From: Micromonospora luteifusca
GTDB taxonomy: Bacteria; Actinomycetota; Actinomycetes; Mycobacteriales; Micromonosporaceae
Direction: 5' to 3'
Assembly (NCBI RefSeq): GCF_016907275.1
Contig: NZ_JAFBBP010000001.1
Coordinates: 5,384,001-5,448,000, forward strand
Length of the DNA: 64,000 nucleotides
Below are positions 32,897-41,392 of the stretch, piece after piece (position 1 is the stretch's first letter; every line of letters starts with the position of its first letter). The position numbers were made by a program, and so were the translations under genes. The notes below the pieces were generated by a model that was not told the DNA's origin, made no database searches, and worked only from the letters and a program-made list of their open reading frames with translations.

Positions 32897-34486
32897 ATGA
32901 CGACGATGACCACACCGGCACCGCGGGCGGGCCGGCGGGAGTGGATCGGGTTCGCGGTGCTGATGCTGCCGCTGCTCCTGGTCTCGATGGACGTGTCCGT
33001 GCTCTATTTCGCCGTCCCGTTCATCAGCGAGGAGTTGCGCCCCACCGGCACCCAGCAGCTCTGGATCTTCGACATCTACGGCTTCGTGCTGGCCGGGCTG
33101 CTCATCACCATGGGCGCTCTGGGCGACCGGATCGGCCGACGCCGGCTCCTGCTGATCGGCGCCGCGGCGTTCGGGGCGGCGTCGTTGCTGGCCGCGTACG
33201 CCGACAGTGCCGCGACGCTGATCGCCGCGCGCGCCGTCCTCGGCATCGGCGGAGCCACCCTGATGCCCTCCACGCTCGCCTTGGTGCGCAACATGTTCCA
33301 CGACGCCAAGCAGCGCGGCACCGCGATCGGCATCTGGACCGCCACCCTCACCGGCGGCATCGCGATCGGCCCGGTGCTCAGCGGCATCCTGCTGGAGCAC
33401 TTCTGGTGGGGCTCGATCTTCCTGATCAACATTCCGGCAATGCTGATGCTGCTCCTGCTCGCCCCGCTCCTGGTGCCCGAGTTCCGCAACCCGGCGACCG
33501 GGCGGTTCGACCTGCTCAGCGCCGCGCTCTCCCTCGGCGCGCTGCTGCCGGTGATCTACGGCATCAAGGAGATGGCCCGCGACGGCGTCAGCGGTGTGCG
33601 GGTGCTCGCCATCGTCGCCGGCCTGCTGGTGGGCGCGCTGTTCCTGCACCGGCAGCGGACCCGGGCGTACCCGATGGTCGACCTTGCGTTGTTCCGTCGG
33701 CGCGGCTTCGCCGGGTCGCTCGCGGTCAACCTGCTGGCGATGTTCGCCCTGGTCGGCTTCGCCATCTTCACCACCCAGCACCTCCAGCTGGTGCTCGGCC
33801 TGAGCCCGCTGCGGGCGGCACTGTGGAGCCTGGTGCCGTCCCTCGCCGTGGGCGGGATCGCGCCGGCCGCGGCCGCGCTCGCCCAGCGCGTCGAGCGGGC
33901 GTACCTGATCGGCTCGGGGTTCGGGATCGCCGTGCTCGGCTTCGCGGTGCTGACCCGGGTCACGCCGGAGACGCCGCTGTGGCTGCTGCTCGTCGGCGCG
34001 AGTGTCTACGCCGGCGGCCTGGTGATGGTGATGTCGCTCGTCACCGAGCTGGTCCTCGGTGCGGCCCCGCCCGAGCAGGCCGGTGTCGCGTCGGCGCTGA
34101 CCGAGTCCAGCAGCGAGCTGGGCGGCGCGCTGGGGATGGCGATCCTCGGCAGCGTGGGCGCGGCGGTCTATCGCCGCGAGATCGTCGACAGCCTGCCGGC
34201 CGGGTTGCCCGCCGACGCCGGTGACGCGGCCCGCGAGACCCTGGGCGGCGCGCTCGCCGTGGCGCAGGGGCTGCCGGCGGAGCTGGCCGACGCGGTGCTG
34301 CACGCCGCACGGGTCGCGTTCACCGACGGGCTGCACCTCGCCGCCATCGCCGCCATGGTGTCGATGGTGCTGGGCGCGGTCACCGCGCTGGTCGCCCTAC
34401 GCGGCGTCCGTCCGGCCGACCCCGCGGCGCTGGCCGCCGAGCCGACCGGTCCGGTCGATGCGTCGTTGTCGTCGGTCAATCGGTGA
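32897..34486 (+). CDS. DHA2-family MFS multidrug efflux transporter
   Basis: This 529-residue transporter has 14 hydrophobic segments. DVSVLYFAVPFISEEL in helix 1, LGDRIGRRRLLLIGAAAFG in the 2-3 loop and GIWTATLTGGIAIGPVLSG in helix 5 are typical of the EmrB/SmvA drug:H+ antiporters. ATG 32897 follows AAGGGGAC. Induced through the divergent TetR repressor. Its last 11 bases overlap the convergent gene. Confidence 0.85.
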   Translation: MTTMTTPAPRAGRREWIGFAVLMLPLLLVSMDVSVLYFAVPFISEELRPTGTQQLWIFDIYGFVLAGLLITMGALGDRIGRRRLLLIGAAAFGAASLLAAYADSAATLIAARAVLGIGGATLMPSTLALVRNMFHDAKQRGTAIGIWTATLTGGIAIGPVLSGILLEHFWWGSIFLINIPAMLMLLLLAPLLVPEFRNPATGRFDLLSAALSLGALLPVIYGIKEMARDGVSGVRVLAIVAGLLVGALFLHRQRTRAYPMVDLALFRRRGFAGSLAVNLLAMFALVGFAIFTTQHLQLVLGLSPLRAALWSLVPSLAVGGIAPAAAALAQRVERAYLIGSGFGIAVLGFAVLTRVTPETPLWLLLVGASVYAGGLVMVMSLVTELVLGAAPPEQAGVASALTESSSELGGALGMAILGSVGAAVYRREIVDSLPAGLPADAGDAARETLGGALAVAQGLPAELADAVLHAARVAFTDGLHLAAIAAMVSMVLGAVTALVALRGVRPADPAALAAEPTGPVDASLSSVNR

Positions 34487-34979
34487 GCACGTGTGCGAGC
34501 CGGTCACGGAAGCGCCGCTCGGAGTCGCTGACGGACTCGCCGCCGATGCCCAGCAGCCCACCGCTGGACGCGGCGCCCACCACCTGTTCGGCGATCGTCA
34601 CGAGCCAGTGCTTGTACGCGCCGGCCTCGCCCTCGTCGACACGACCGGCCAGCAGCGCGGCGGCCTGGCCGGCCCGCAGCAGCACGTCGTCGATCAGCGC
34701 CCGTGGGTCGTCGGGCGCGATGACCGGCAACTCCGCACCGGTCTCCGGGTCGCCGACCCGGGTGACGATCTCGCCGGCCACGGCGGCGACCAGCGAGCTG
34801 GCCGACTCCCGGCCGGCGGAGATGGTCTCCAACCCGGCCGCGGTCTCCGCCATGGTCCGGCGGGTGCCGTCGGACTCGGCGGCGCTCGCCGCGGTCAGAA
34901 CCGACTGCGGCAGGCCGACCAGCAGCCCCCACTCCCCGTCGGAGAAACCGAAACCGGTGTACGCCGGCTGCTCGATCAC
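34476..34979 (-). CDS. Conserved hypothetical protein
   Basis: This 167-residue soluble protein has FSDGEWGLLVGLPQSVLTAA near the start. A helical middle contains Ala-rich segments, and the Gly/Ser-rich GAASSGGLLGIGGESVSDSE precedes the C-terminal helix. It is probably helical; the pattern recalls small tellurite-resistance-like or DUF proteins, but no family was recognised. GTG 34979 is favoured by a GGAAGGGG site 7 bases upstream. It overlaps the pump gene's 3' end. Confidence 0.6.
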   Translation of the reverse strand: MIEQPAYTGFGFSDGEWGLLVGLPQSVLTAASAAESDGTRRTMAETAAGLETISAGRESASSLVAAVAGEIVTRVGDPETGAELPVIAPDDPRALIDDVLLRAGQAAALLAGRVDEGEAGAYKHWLVTIAEQVVGAASSGGLLGIGGESVSDSERRFRDRLAHVLTD

Positions 34980-35067
34980 GGCAACGCCCCTTCCGCCCTG
35001 CTCTGCTTGGTCAATCGAAGCTCTGCTTGGTCGATCCACCGGGCGCCACGTCGGTGCCCGGGTCAGG

Positions 35068-36699
35068 CTAGTCCAGGGTCAGCAGGCCCTGTTCGGACAC
35101 CACGCGCACCGACAACGTCTTGTACCCGACCTCATCGAAGAGAACCGTCATCTTGTCCTCCTCGTAGGAGAGCACCATGCCGTTCCCCCACTCCGGGTGG
35201 CGCACCTGGCTGTGCACCGGGAACGGCCCGACCGCGCCCTGGTCGGCGACGCTGGTGCCGGCATGGCAGTTGTCGCAGTGCCCGCAGACCTCGGTCATCT
35301 GCTCGCCGAAGTAGGCCAGCAGGGTCTGCCCCCGGCAGGCGCTGGTCTCCGCGAAGGCCCGCATCATGTCGGTGCGGGACCGGGTCACCGTCTGCTGCCG
35401 CTCCGCCTCGCCCAGCGCCGCCGCGGCGGCGTCGCTCGGGGTCGGAGAGTAGCGGGGAGCGCCGATGCGCTGCCGGGCCCGCGGCTCGGCCGCGCCGACC
35501 TGCTCCAGCAGGGACAGATACTGGCCCAGCTTGCGCGGCCCGAGGCCGGTGGCCTCGCGCAGCTCGGTCTTTGTGGCCGGCTTACGGCGCAACAGCGCGG
35601 CCAGGTCGCGCAGTTCGTCGGAGTTGGGCAGGCCGCCGCTGAAGAACCGTTGCAGGCCCACGTCCTCGGCCTGCCAGAGCAGCAGCACCCGGGCCGGCTG
35701 CCCGTCGCGCCCGGCCCGGCCGATCTCCTGGAAGTAGCTGTCCGGGGAGTCGGGCAGCGCCATGTGCACCACCCAGGCGATGTTCGGCTTGTCGATGCCC
35801 ATGCCGAACGCCGAGGTCGCCACCATGATGGGGACCTGATCGGCGAGGAACGCCTCGTGCAGTTCCGCGCGGGCGCCGGCGGACATTCCACCGTGGTAGC
35901 ACTGCGCCGGGAAGCCGGCGTCGGTCAACCGGGTGGCGAGCTCCTCGGCGGCGCGGCGGGTCGGCACGTAGATGATCCCGGGCCGCTCGTCGTCGCGCAG
36001 CAGCGTGATCAGCCGCCGCCACCGGTAGTCCTCGGTGGGGCAGTGCGCGACCTCGACGAACAGGTTCGGCCGGTCGAGTCCGGAGACCACGACCTCCGGC
36101 TCGCGCAGTCGCAGCCGGGCGATGATGTCGTCGCGTACCGGCGGGGACGCGGTGGCGGTCAGCGCCACCACCGGTGGCCGGCCGATGCCCTCGATCAGGT
36201 GCCCGAGCGCCAGGTAGTCGGGGCGGAAGTCGTGCCCCCAGGCCGAGATGCAGTGCGCCTCGTCGATGGCCACCAGCGCCGGCTTCAGCGCGGCGACCTC
36301 GGCCATCCGGTCCGGGTTGCTCAGCTGCTCCGGCGTGATGAACAGGAACTCCGCCCGACCCTCGCGGATCTCGGTGATCGCCTGGGCCTGCTGGGTGGGC
36401 GACTCGTTCGAACTGATCCGCACCGCCCGCAGTTCCGGGCGTTGCCGCTCGTTGAGGGAGGCGATCTGATCCTGCTGGAGGGCCAGCAGTGGGGAGATCA
36501 CCACGGTGGGGCCGGGGATCAGGCTGGCCGGAATCTGGTAGATGGCCGACTTGCCGGCACCGGTGGGCAACACCACCAGGGCGTCACGTCGCTTCATCAC
36601 CGCGCGCATGGCGGCGAGCTGGTTGGGCCGTAGCGCCTTCCAGCCGAAAAGGCTGCGGGCCGCGCGGCGCAACGTCATCGAATGCGTGGACAGTTTCAT
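35068..36699 (-). CDS. RecQ-family ATP-dependent DNA helicase
   Basis: The 543-residue helicase has Walker A LPTGAGKSAIYQIPA, IDEAHCISAWGHDFRPDYL (DEAH plus the RecQ aromatic loop), ALTATASP, and motif VI QEIGRAGRDGQPAR. The RecQ zinc site is CRGQ...CGHCDNCHAG. No HRDC domain follows. Instead a 50-residue beta-rich tail (VRHPEWGNGMVLSYEEDKMT, VLFDEVGYKTLSV) resembles the Tudor/DUF3553-like ends of some helicases. ATG 36699 lacks a strong ribosome site; a second ATG 7 codons later is possible. Confidence 0.85.
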   Translation of the reverse strand: MKLSTHSMTLRRAARSLFGWKALRPNQLAAMRAVMKRRDALVVLPTGAGKSAIYQIPASLIPGPTVVISPLLALQQDQIASLNERQRPELRAVRISSNESPTQQAQAITEIREGRAEFLFITPEQLSNPDRMAEVAALKPALVAIDEAHCISAWGHDFRPDYLALGHLIEGIGRPPVVALTATASPPVRDDIIARLRLREPEVVVSGLDRPNLFVEVAHCPTEDYRWRRLITLLRDDERPGIIYVPTRRAAEELATRLTDAGFPAQCYHGGMSAGARAELHEAFLADQVPIMVATSAFGMGIDKPNIAWVVHMALPDSPDSYFQEIGRAGRDGQPARVLLLWQAEDVGLQRFFSGGLPNSDELRDLAALLRRKPATKTELREATGLGPRKLGQYLSLLEQVGAAEPRARQRIGAPRYSPTPSDAAAAALGEAERQQTVTRSRTDMMRAFAETSACRGQTLLAYFGEQMTEVCGHCDNCHAGTSVADQGAVGPFPVHSQVRHPEWGNGMVLSYEEDKMTVLFDEVGYKTLSVRVVSEQGLLTLD

Positions 36700-36717
36700 C
36701 GAGGGCCGGAGGTACCC

Positions 36718-36842
36718 GAGCCCATGACCGCCGAAACGCGTTCCGACGATCATGGGCTCTACGGCTCGGGCTCTACGGCTCGGGCTCGGCGGCTGTCGGG
36801 CTCGACGGCTGCGGGGGCTCGACGGCTGCGGGGGCTCGACGG
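36718..36842. repeat. Inverted repeat plus short tandem repeats upstream of recQ
   Basis: Arms 36718-36727 and 36750-36759 (GAGCCCATGA / TCATGGGCTC) are perfect complements; GATCATG overlaps the right arm. From 36757 onward the 14-mer CTCTACGGCTCGGG occurs twice in tandem, followed by degenerate units and then CTCGACGGCTGCGGGGG twice plus a partial third unit. It fills the gap between the LLM stop and the recQ start, so it would be in the 5' region of recQ. Confidence 0.65.
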
Positions 36843-36851
36843 CGGCGGGGC

Positions 36852-37802
36852 TCAGCGCAGGCGGGGCAGGACCTCGCGCTGGTAGAGGTCGAACAGGCCC
36901 TGGTAGTGCGGGCCGGTGTTCGCCACGTAGAGCTCGTCGAAGCCGGCCTTGGCGTACTGGTCGATCATCTCCAGGTGGGCGTCGACACTGTTGCCGCAGA
37001 CGAACGCCTCCTTCAGCATCTCCGGCTTGACCAACTCGGCGGCCTGCTCGAAATGTCGTGGTGAGGGAAGCACCTGGGACAGCTCGCCCGGCACCCCGGC
37101 GTTGGGCCAGCGTTCGTACGCGATGCGCATGCCCTCGTCCTCGCTGTCGGCGTACGCCGCCTTGAAGCCGGCCTGGCACGGCTTGTCGCCGCCGCCGTTC
37201 TCGCGGAAGCGGCGCACCATCTCCGCGTCCGGCATCGTGCTCACGTAGCCGTCGCCGATCCGGGCGGCGAGGTCGATGGACTTCGGCCCGAAGCCGGAGA
37301 CGTAGATCGGCGGGGGAGTGTCGGGCAGCGTGTAGATCCGGGCCTGCTCGACCGTGTAGTGCTTGCCGTGGTGGTTGACGAAGCCGCCGCCCCACAGCGC
37401 GCGCAGCACCTCGACGGCCTCCTCCAGCATCTCCAGCCGGACGTCGGCCTGCGGCCAGGCGTCACCGAAGATGTGCTCGTTGAGCGCCTCGCCGGTGCCG
37501 ACGCCGAGCACGAACCGCCCGCCGTGCAGCACCGCGCTGGTCGCCGCCGCCTGCGCGATCACGGCCGGGTGGATCCGTACGGTGGGGCAGGTCACCGCGG
37601 TGGTCACCGGCAGCGAGCAGACCTGGCTGAGCGCGCCGATCATCGACCAGACGAATGGGCTCTGGCCCTGTGCGTCCACCCAGGGGTGGTAGTGGTCGGA
37701 GATCCACAGTGCCTCGAACCCGGCCCGTTCGGCGCCGCGCGCCTGCTCCAACAGTTCGGCGGGTGTGAACTCCTCACTGGATAGAAAGTAACCGATTTTC
37801 AT
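36852..37802 (-). CDS. F420-dependent LLM-class oxidoreductase (G6PDH-like family)
   Basis: This 316-residue TIM-barrel protein has KIGYFLSSEEFTPAELLEQA, ALWISDHYHPW, the F420 site RFVLGVGTGEALNEHIFGD and YVSGFGPKSIDLAARIGDG. This is the TIGR03557-like branch related to F420-dependent glucose-6-phosphate dehydrogenase; the true substrate is unproven. GGGGAG precedes ATG 37802. Presence implies the host makes coenzyme F420, as actinomycetes do. recQ follows 152 bases downstream on the same strand. Confidence 0.85.
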   Translation of the reverse strand: MKIGYFLSSEEFTPAELLEQARGAERAGFEALWISDHYHPWVDAQGQSPFVWSMIGALSQVCSLPVTTAVTCPTVRIHPAVIAQAAATSAVLHGGRFVLGVGTGEALNEHIFGDAWPQADVRLEMLEEAVEVLRALWGGGFVNHHGKHYTVEQARIYTLPDTPPPIYVSGFGPKSIDLAARIGDGYVSTMPDAEMVRRFRENGGGDKPCQAGFKAAYADSEDEGMRIAYERWPNAGVPGELSQVLPSPRHFEQAAELVKPEMLKEAFVCGNSVDAHLEMIDQYAKAGFDELYVANTGPHYQGLFDLYQREVLPRLR

Positions 37803-37901
37803 CGTCTCCCCTTCGGCGCGCGGACCTGCTCCTGCACAGAGCCGTACCCCGGCCGAGGTCGGTCACACCGCCCAGGCGGGGTGTCGATCGGCGGGTCGTG
37901 C

Positions 37902-38027
37902 TCAGCGCCGGCCGAACATCGCCCGGATCGCGGCGAGCAGCAGCAGGGCGCCGACCACCAGGCCGAGGAGGCGTACGCCGGGGATGTCGGCCGGGCTCGT
38001 CGCGTCGGCCAGCAGGGCGGGATCCAT
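37902..38027 (-). CDS. 41-residue single-pass membrane protein
   Basis: A short frame reads MDPALLADATSPADIPGVRL, then the hydrophobic LGLVVGALLLLAAI, and ends RAMFGRR. It has a polar N-terminus, one transmembrane helix and a positive C-terminus. GGGAGAG lies 7 bases before the ATG, and third positions are GC-rich as in real genes. It sits alone between the LLM gene and the NagZ operon. Function unknown. Confidence 0.55.
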   Translation of the reverse strand: MDPALLADATSPADIPGVRLLGLVVGALLLLAAIRAMFGRR

Positions 38028-38060
38028 CCCCGCACTCTCCCGGGGAGCGGGCCGTCGGGC

Positions 38061-38103
38061 AACTGTAAGGTTTATTGACTATTGAATCGCCCGGTGTGAC
38101 CAT
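38061..38103 (+). promoter_or_regulatory. AT-rich putative promoter/operator of the NagZ operon
   Basis: A short stretch with many A/T bases (AACTGTAAGGTTTATTGACT) stands out in GC-rich surroundings. TTGACT at 38075-38080 can serve as -35, with a weak -10 (GACCAT) 17 bases on. The TAAGGTTTATT core loosely recalls ROK-type operators near sugar hydrolase genes, but its symmetry is poor. Confidence 0.3.
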
Positions 38104-38166
38104 GGCATGACCGCCGGCCGGTGGCGGTGCGCCGAGGGCGCGCGAGAGATGGGGTACGGGGGCCGC

Positions 38167-38250
38167 ATGAGCGAGCGCAACCAACGGGTCGACGGGGGCG
38201 CATCGACGCCGGTGACCGACGACGCCAACCGCCAGGAGGGGGTGGCGTGA
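38167..38250 (+). CDS. 27-residue mini-ORF coupled to nagZ
   Basis: The frame MSERNQRVDGGASTPVTDDA plus 7 residues ends in GTGA, overlapping the GTG start of the next gene by 4 bases. GGGGG lies 4 bases before the ATG. It is hydrophilic with no domain. It may be a translational-coupling leader rather than a functional peptide. Confidence 0.4.
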   Translation: MSERNQRVDGGASTPVTDDANRQEGVA

Positions 38251-39737
38251 GCGCGCCCAGCGGGCACCTCCCGGCCCTCGCCGCAGCCGTCCTGCAACCC
38301 GGGTTCGTCGGCACCACCCCGCCACCGTGGGTGTGCCGCTGGCTCGGCGAGGGCCTCGGCTCGGTGGTGCTCTTCGCCCGCAACGTCGTCGATCCCGCGC
38401 AGGTGGCGGCACTCACCGCGACGCTGCGCGCCGAACGTCCGGACGTCATCGTGGCCATCGACGAGGAGGCCGGCGACGTCACCCGGCTCGAGTCGGTCCA
38501 CGGCAGCTCCCGGCCCGGCAACTTCGCTCTCGGCACGGTCGACGACCCGGAGCTGACCGAGGCGGTCGCCCGGGACCTCGGTGTCGAGCTGGCCGCGGCA
38601 GGGGTCACCCTCAACTACGCCCCGGACGCCGACGTCAACTCCAATCCGGAGAACCCGGTGATCGGCGTCCGTTCGTTCGGTGCCGACCCGGCGCTGGTCG
38701 CGCGGCACACCGCCGCCTGGGTCCGCGGGCTCCAGGCCGGTGGCGTCGCGGCCTGCGCCAAGCACTTCCCCGGGCACGGCGACACGCGCGTCGACTCACA
38801 CCACGATCTGCCCCGGATCACCGCCGACCGGGACCGGCTGGACGCCTGCGAGCTGGCTCCGTTCCGGGCGGCCGTCGCCGCCGGGGTGCAGGCCGTGATG
38901 ACGGGCCACCTGCTGGTGCCCGCCCTCGATCCGCAGCTGCCGGCCACGCTGAGTCGGCGCATCCTGGGTGGGCTGCTCCGCGACGAGTTGGGCTTCTCCG
39001 GCGTGGTGGTGACCGACGCGGTGGAGATGCGCGCGGTCGCCGACCGGTACGGCTTCGCCGGGGCGACGGTCCGCGCCCTCGCCGCCGGTGCCGACGCGAT
39101 CTGCATCGGCGGTGAACGGGCCGACGAGCAGGCGGCCCGCGAACTGCGCGACGCCATCGTCGCCGCGGTCGTCTCCGGTGAGCTGCCCGAGGAACGCCTC
39201 GCCGAGGCGGCCAAGCGGGTCGGTCAACTCGCCGCCTGGACGGTGGCCGCCCGCACCGCGGGATCGGCCGTCGGGCGCGGCGCGGCCGACGTCGGGCTGG
39301 TCGCCGCCCGCCGGGCCGTTCGGGTCACCGCCGGCCCCAGCGCGACGGTCGCGCTGCCGTTGACCCGCGCCGCGCACGTCGTCGAGTTCGAGCCGCCGCG
39401 CAACATCGCCATCGGTGCGGAGACCCCGTGGGGCATCGGCGCACCGCTGGGCGAGCTGCTGCCCGGCACGGACACGGTCCGCTACGCCGAACCCGACGTA
39501 CCGGCCGACCCCGGCGCCGGGGCGGGCCTCCGCCCACTGGTCCTGGTGGTCCGCGACCTGCACCGGCACGACTGGATGCGCGCCGCGGTGCAGCGCGCGT
39601 TGGCCGCCCGCCCGGACGCGGTCGTGGTCGAGCTGGGCGTGCCCGAGCTGGTCACCGGGGCGGTGCACCTGGCCACCCACGGCGCCACCCGGGCCAGCGG
39701 TCGGGCCGCCGCCGAGGTGCTGACCGGCACCTGCTGA
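38247..39737 (+). CDS. nagZ: Glycoside hydrolase family 3 beta-N-acetylhexosaminidase
   Basis: The 496-residue GH3 enzyme shows VVLFARNVVD, AIDEEAGDVTRL, the NagZ signature KHFPGHGDTRVDSHHDLP (catalytic His/Asp dyad) and the nucleophile Asp in GVVVTDAVEMRAV. A C-terminal second domain (about 350-496) is present as in actinobacterial NagZ. It removes GlcNAc from muropeptides or other glycans. No signal peptide is visible, so it is cytosolic. The GTG start overlaps the mini-ORF stop; GGAGG lies just upstream. Confidence 0.85.
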   Translation: MSAPSGHLPALAAAVLQPGFVGTTPPPWVCRWLGEGLGSVVLFARNVVDPAQVAALTATLRAERPDVIVAIDEEAGDVTRLESVHGSSRPGNFALGTVDDPELTEAVARDLGVELAAAGVTLNYAPDADVNSNPENPVIGVRSFGADPALVARHTAAWVRGLQAGGVAACAKHFPGHGDTRVDSHHDLPRITADRDRLDACELAPFRAAVAAGVQAVMTGHLLVPALDPQLPATLSRRILGGLLRDELGFSGVVVTDAVEMRAVADRYGFAGATVRALAAGADAICIGGERADEQAARELRDAIVAAVVSGELPEERLAEAAKRVGQLAAWTVAARTAGSAVGRGAADVGLVAARRAVRVTAGPSATVALPLTRAAHVVEFEPPRNIAIGAETPWGIGAPLGELLPGTDTVRYAEPDVPADPGAGAGLRPLVLVVRDLHRHDWMRAAVQRALAARPDAVVVELGVPELVTGAVHLATHGATRASGRAAAEVLTGTC

Positions 39738-39786
39738 GCCGCGCCGACCGGCCGGTGCTGATCCGGTCGGTGCTGGCTCGTCGGCG

Positions 39787-40074
39787 CTAGGGGAGGTCGG
39801 CGACCAGGTCCGCGTACTCGGGGTGTTTGTCGATGAACGCGGCCATGAAGGAGCACTGCGGCACCACCTTGGTGCCGCGGGCGCGGAGCTCATCCAGCGT
39901 GCCCCGCATCAGCGCGCCCCCCACGCCCTTGCCCTGGAAGTTCCGGTCCACCTCGGTGTGGGTGAAGACCAGGATCTCCCCACGTGCCAGGTACGCGGTG
40001 AAGCCGGCCAACGCGTCGTCGATCAGGATCTCGAAGCGGTGCTTCGCGGGGTTGTCCTCGACCAGGGTGCTCAT
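39787..40074 (-). CDS. GNAT-fold YidJ-like N-acetyltransferase
   Basis: This 95-residue minimal GNAT domain has FEILIDDALAGFTAYL, FTHTEVDRNFQGKGVGGALM (acetyl-CoA loop Q-x-x-G-x-G/A) and PQCSFMAAFIDKHPEYADLV. This is the DUF4442-like YjdJ/Gtf2-type short GNAT family whose small-molecule or protein substrates are mostly unknown. Its ATG overlaps the stop of the upstream cysteine-desulfurase-like gene (ATGA), so the two are coupled. Confidence 0.85.
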   Translation of the reverse strand: MSTLVEDNPAKHRFEILIDDALAGFTAYLARGEILVFTHTEVDRNFQGKGVGGALMRGTLDELRARGTKVVPQCSFMAAFIDKHPEYADLVADLP

Positions 40075-41297
40075 CCGGCCATTCTCCCCGCACCGTCGAT
40101 CAGCGCGTCCAGTTCGCCGAGCAACCGGTCGACCTCGTCGGCGGTGTTGTAGTGGTAGATGCTGGCCCGCACCGCGCCGCCACTGTCGCGCAAACCCATC
40201 ATCTGGAAGTACTCGTAGGCGTAGTAGTCGCCGACGGAGAGGCAGAAGCCGGCGGCGCCCAGCGCCTCCTGGGCCGCCGCCGGGGACATCCCGGCGACCC
40301 GGAACGAGACCGTCGGGCAGCGCCGGACCGGCGAGCCGTAGACGGTGATCGCCGGACGCTCCGCCAGCCCGGCGAGCAGCCGGTCCAACAGGGCCTCCTC
40401 GTGTGCCTGAGCGGCGGCCAGCCCGGCCCGCAGCCGCGCCCGCCGGTCGCCGACCGCGTCCGGGTCCAGACCCGCCAGATGATCCACCGCGGCGGTCACA
40501 CCGGCCAGCAGCGGGAAGCTCGGTGTGCCGTACTCGAACCGGTCCGGCACCGCGTCGGAGGACGGCACCAACTTCGTCGGGCGCAGGGCCTCCCACCGGG
40601 CCGGGTCCGCCACCATCGCCGCCAGGTGCGGTCCGGACCACTTGTAGGCGCTGGTGACCAGGAAATCGGCGCCCAGCGAGGTCAGGTCGGTCGGCCCGTG
40701 CGGCACCGAGTGCACCCCGTCGACGTAGACCAGCGCACCGGCCGCGTGCGCGGTCTTGGCGATCGCGGGCACGTCCGGCATGGTGCCGATGGCGTTGCTA
40801 CCGGCGGTCACCGCGACCAGCCGGGTCCGTTCACCGACCAGGTCGGCGTACTGGGCTGCGGGCAGCTCGCCGGTGTGCCGGTCGACCTCGGCCCAGCGCA
40901 CGGTCGCGCCGGCCGCCTCGGCGGCCTGCACCCACGGGCGCACGTTCGAGTCGTGGTCGAGCCGGGAGACCACCACCTCGTCGCCCGGGCGCCAGGTCGC
41001 GCCGAGCGTGCGGGCCAGGGTGTACGTCAGCGCGGTGGCGCTCGGGCCCAGCACCACCCCGGACGGGTCGGCGCCGAGCAGGTCGGCCACCGCCGAGCGA
41101 GCCTCGGCCACCAACTCCAACGACCGGCGACCCGCCACGTTGGCGGCGCTGCGATTTCCGACCGCGGTACGCATGGCGGCGGTGACCGCGTCGATCACAC
41201 CGGCCGCGGTCTGGGTGCCGCCGGCACCGTCGAGATGGACGAAGCCCTCGGTCAGGGCGGGGTAGGCGGCCCGGGTGCGGGCGATGTCGAAGGGCAT
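40071..41297 (-). CDS. Cysteine-desulfurase-like class V aminotransferase
   Basis: The 408-residue PLP enzyme has HLDGAGGTQTA, VVVSRLDHDSNVRPW, YVDGVHSVPHG (PLP Asp/His) and the Schiff-base Lys in TSAYKWSGPH. This is the TIGR01976-like subgroup. The usual active-site Cys loop of SufS is not evident, so true desulfurase activity is doubtful. TAGGGT lies 6 bases before the ATG, suggesting a leaderless transcript. It forms an operon with the GNAT gene. Confidence 0.8.
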   Translation of the reverse strand: MPFDIARTRAAYPALTEGFVHLDGAGGTQTAAGVIDAVTAAMRTAVGNRSAANVAGRRSLELVAEARSAVADLLGADPSGVVLGPSATALTYTLARTLGATWRPGDEVVVSRLDHDSNVRPWVQAAEAAGATVRWAEVDRHTGELPAAQYADLVGERTRLVAVTAGSNAIGTMPDVPAIAKTAHAAGALVYVDGVHSVPHGPTDLTSLGADFLVTSAYKWSGPHLAAMVADPARWEALRPTKLVPSSDAVPDRFEYGTPSFPLLAGVTAAVDHLAGLDPDAVGDRRARLRAGLAAAQAHEEALLDRLLAGLAERPAITVYGSPVRRCPTVSFRVAGMSPAAAQEALGAAGFCLSVGDYYAYEYFQMMGLRDSGGAVRASIYHYNTADEVDRLLGELDALIDGAGRMAG

Positions 41298-41303
41298 GTC
41301 CGG

Positions 41304-41309
41304 ACCCTA
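41304..41309 (-). promoter_or_regulatory. -10 box TAGGGT for leaderless aminotransferase gene
   Basis: On the minus strand TAGGGT is followed by 6 bases and the ATG at 41297; no Shine-Dalgarno is present. Confidence 0.5.
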
Positions 41310-41379
41310 GCCGGTGCCCCTCGTGCCCTGGTCGGCCGCCGGGTGATCACCGTTGGGCGATGCCATCGCTTTCGTCTCG

Positions 41380-41385
41380 TACTCT
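41380..41385 (+). promoter_or_regulatory. -10 box TACTCT for leaderless lipoprotein gene
   Basis: TACTCT is followed by 7 bases and the GTG at 41393. Confidence 0.4.
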
Positions 41386-41392
41386 TGGCGAG

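Noticed and set aside
34483..36633. Open frame of 716 codons on the plus strand
   Set aside because: Antisense to recQ and the hypothetical gene, no recognisable domain.
36700..37395. N-terminal extension of RecQ
   Set aside because: Runs through the LLM gene in another frame and through tandem repeats; no homology.
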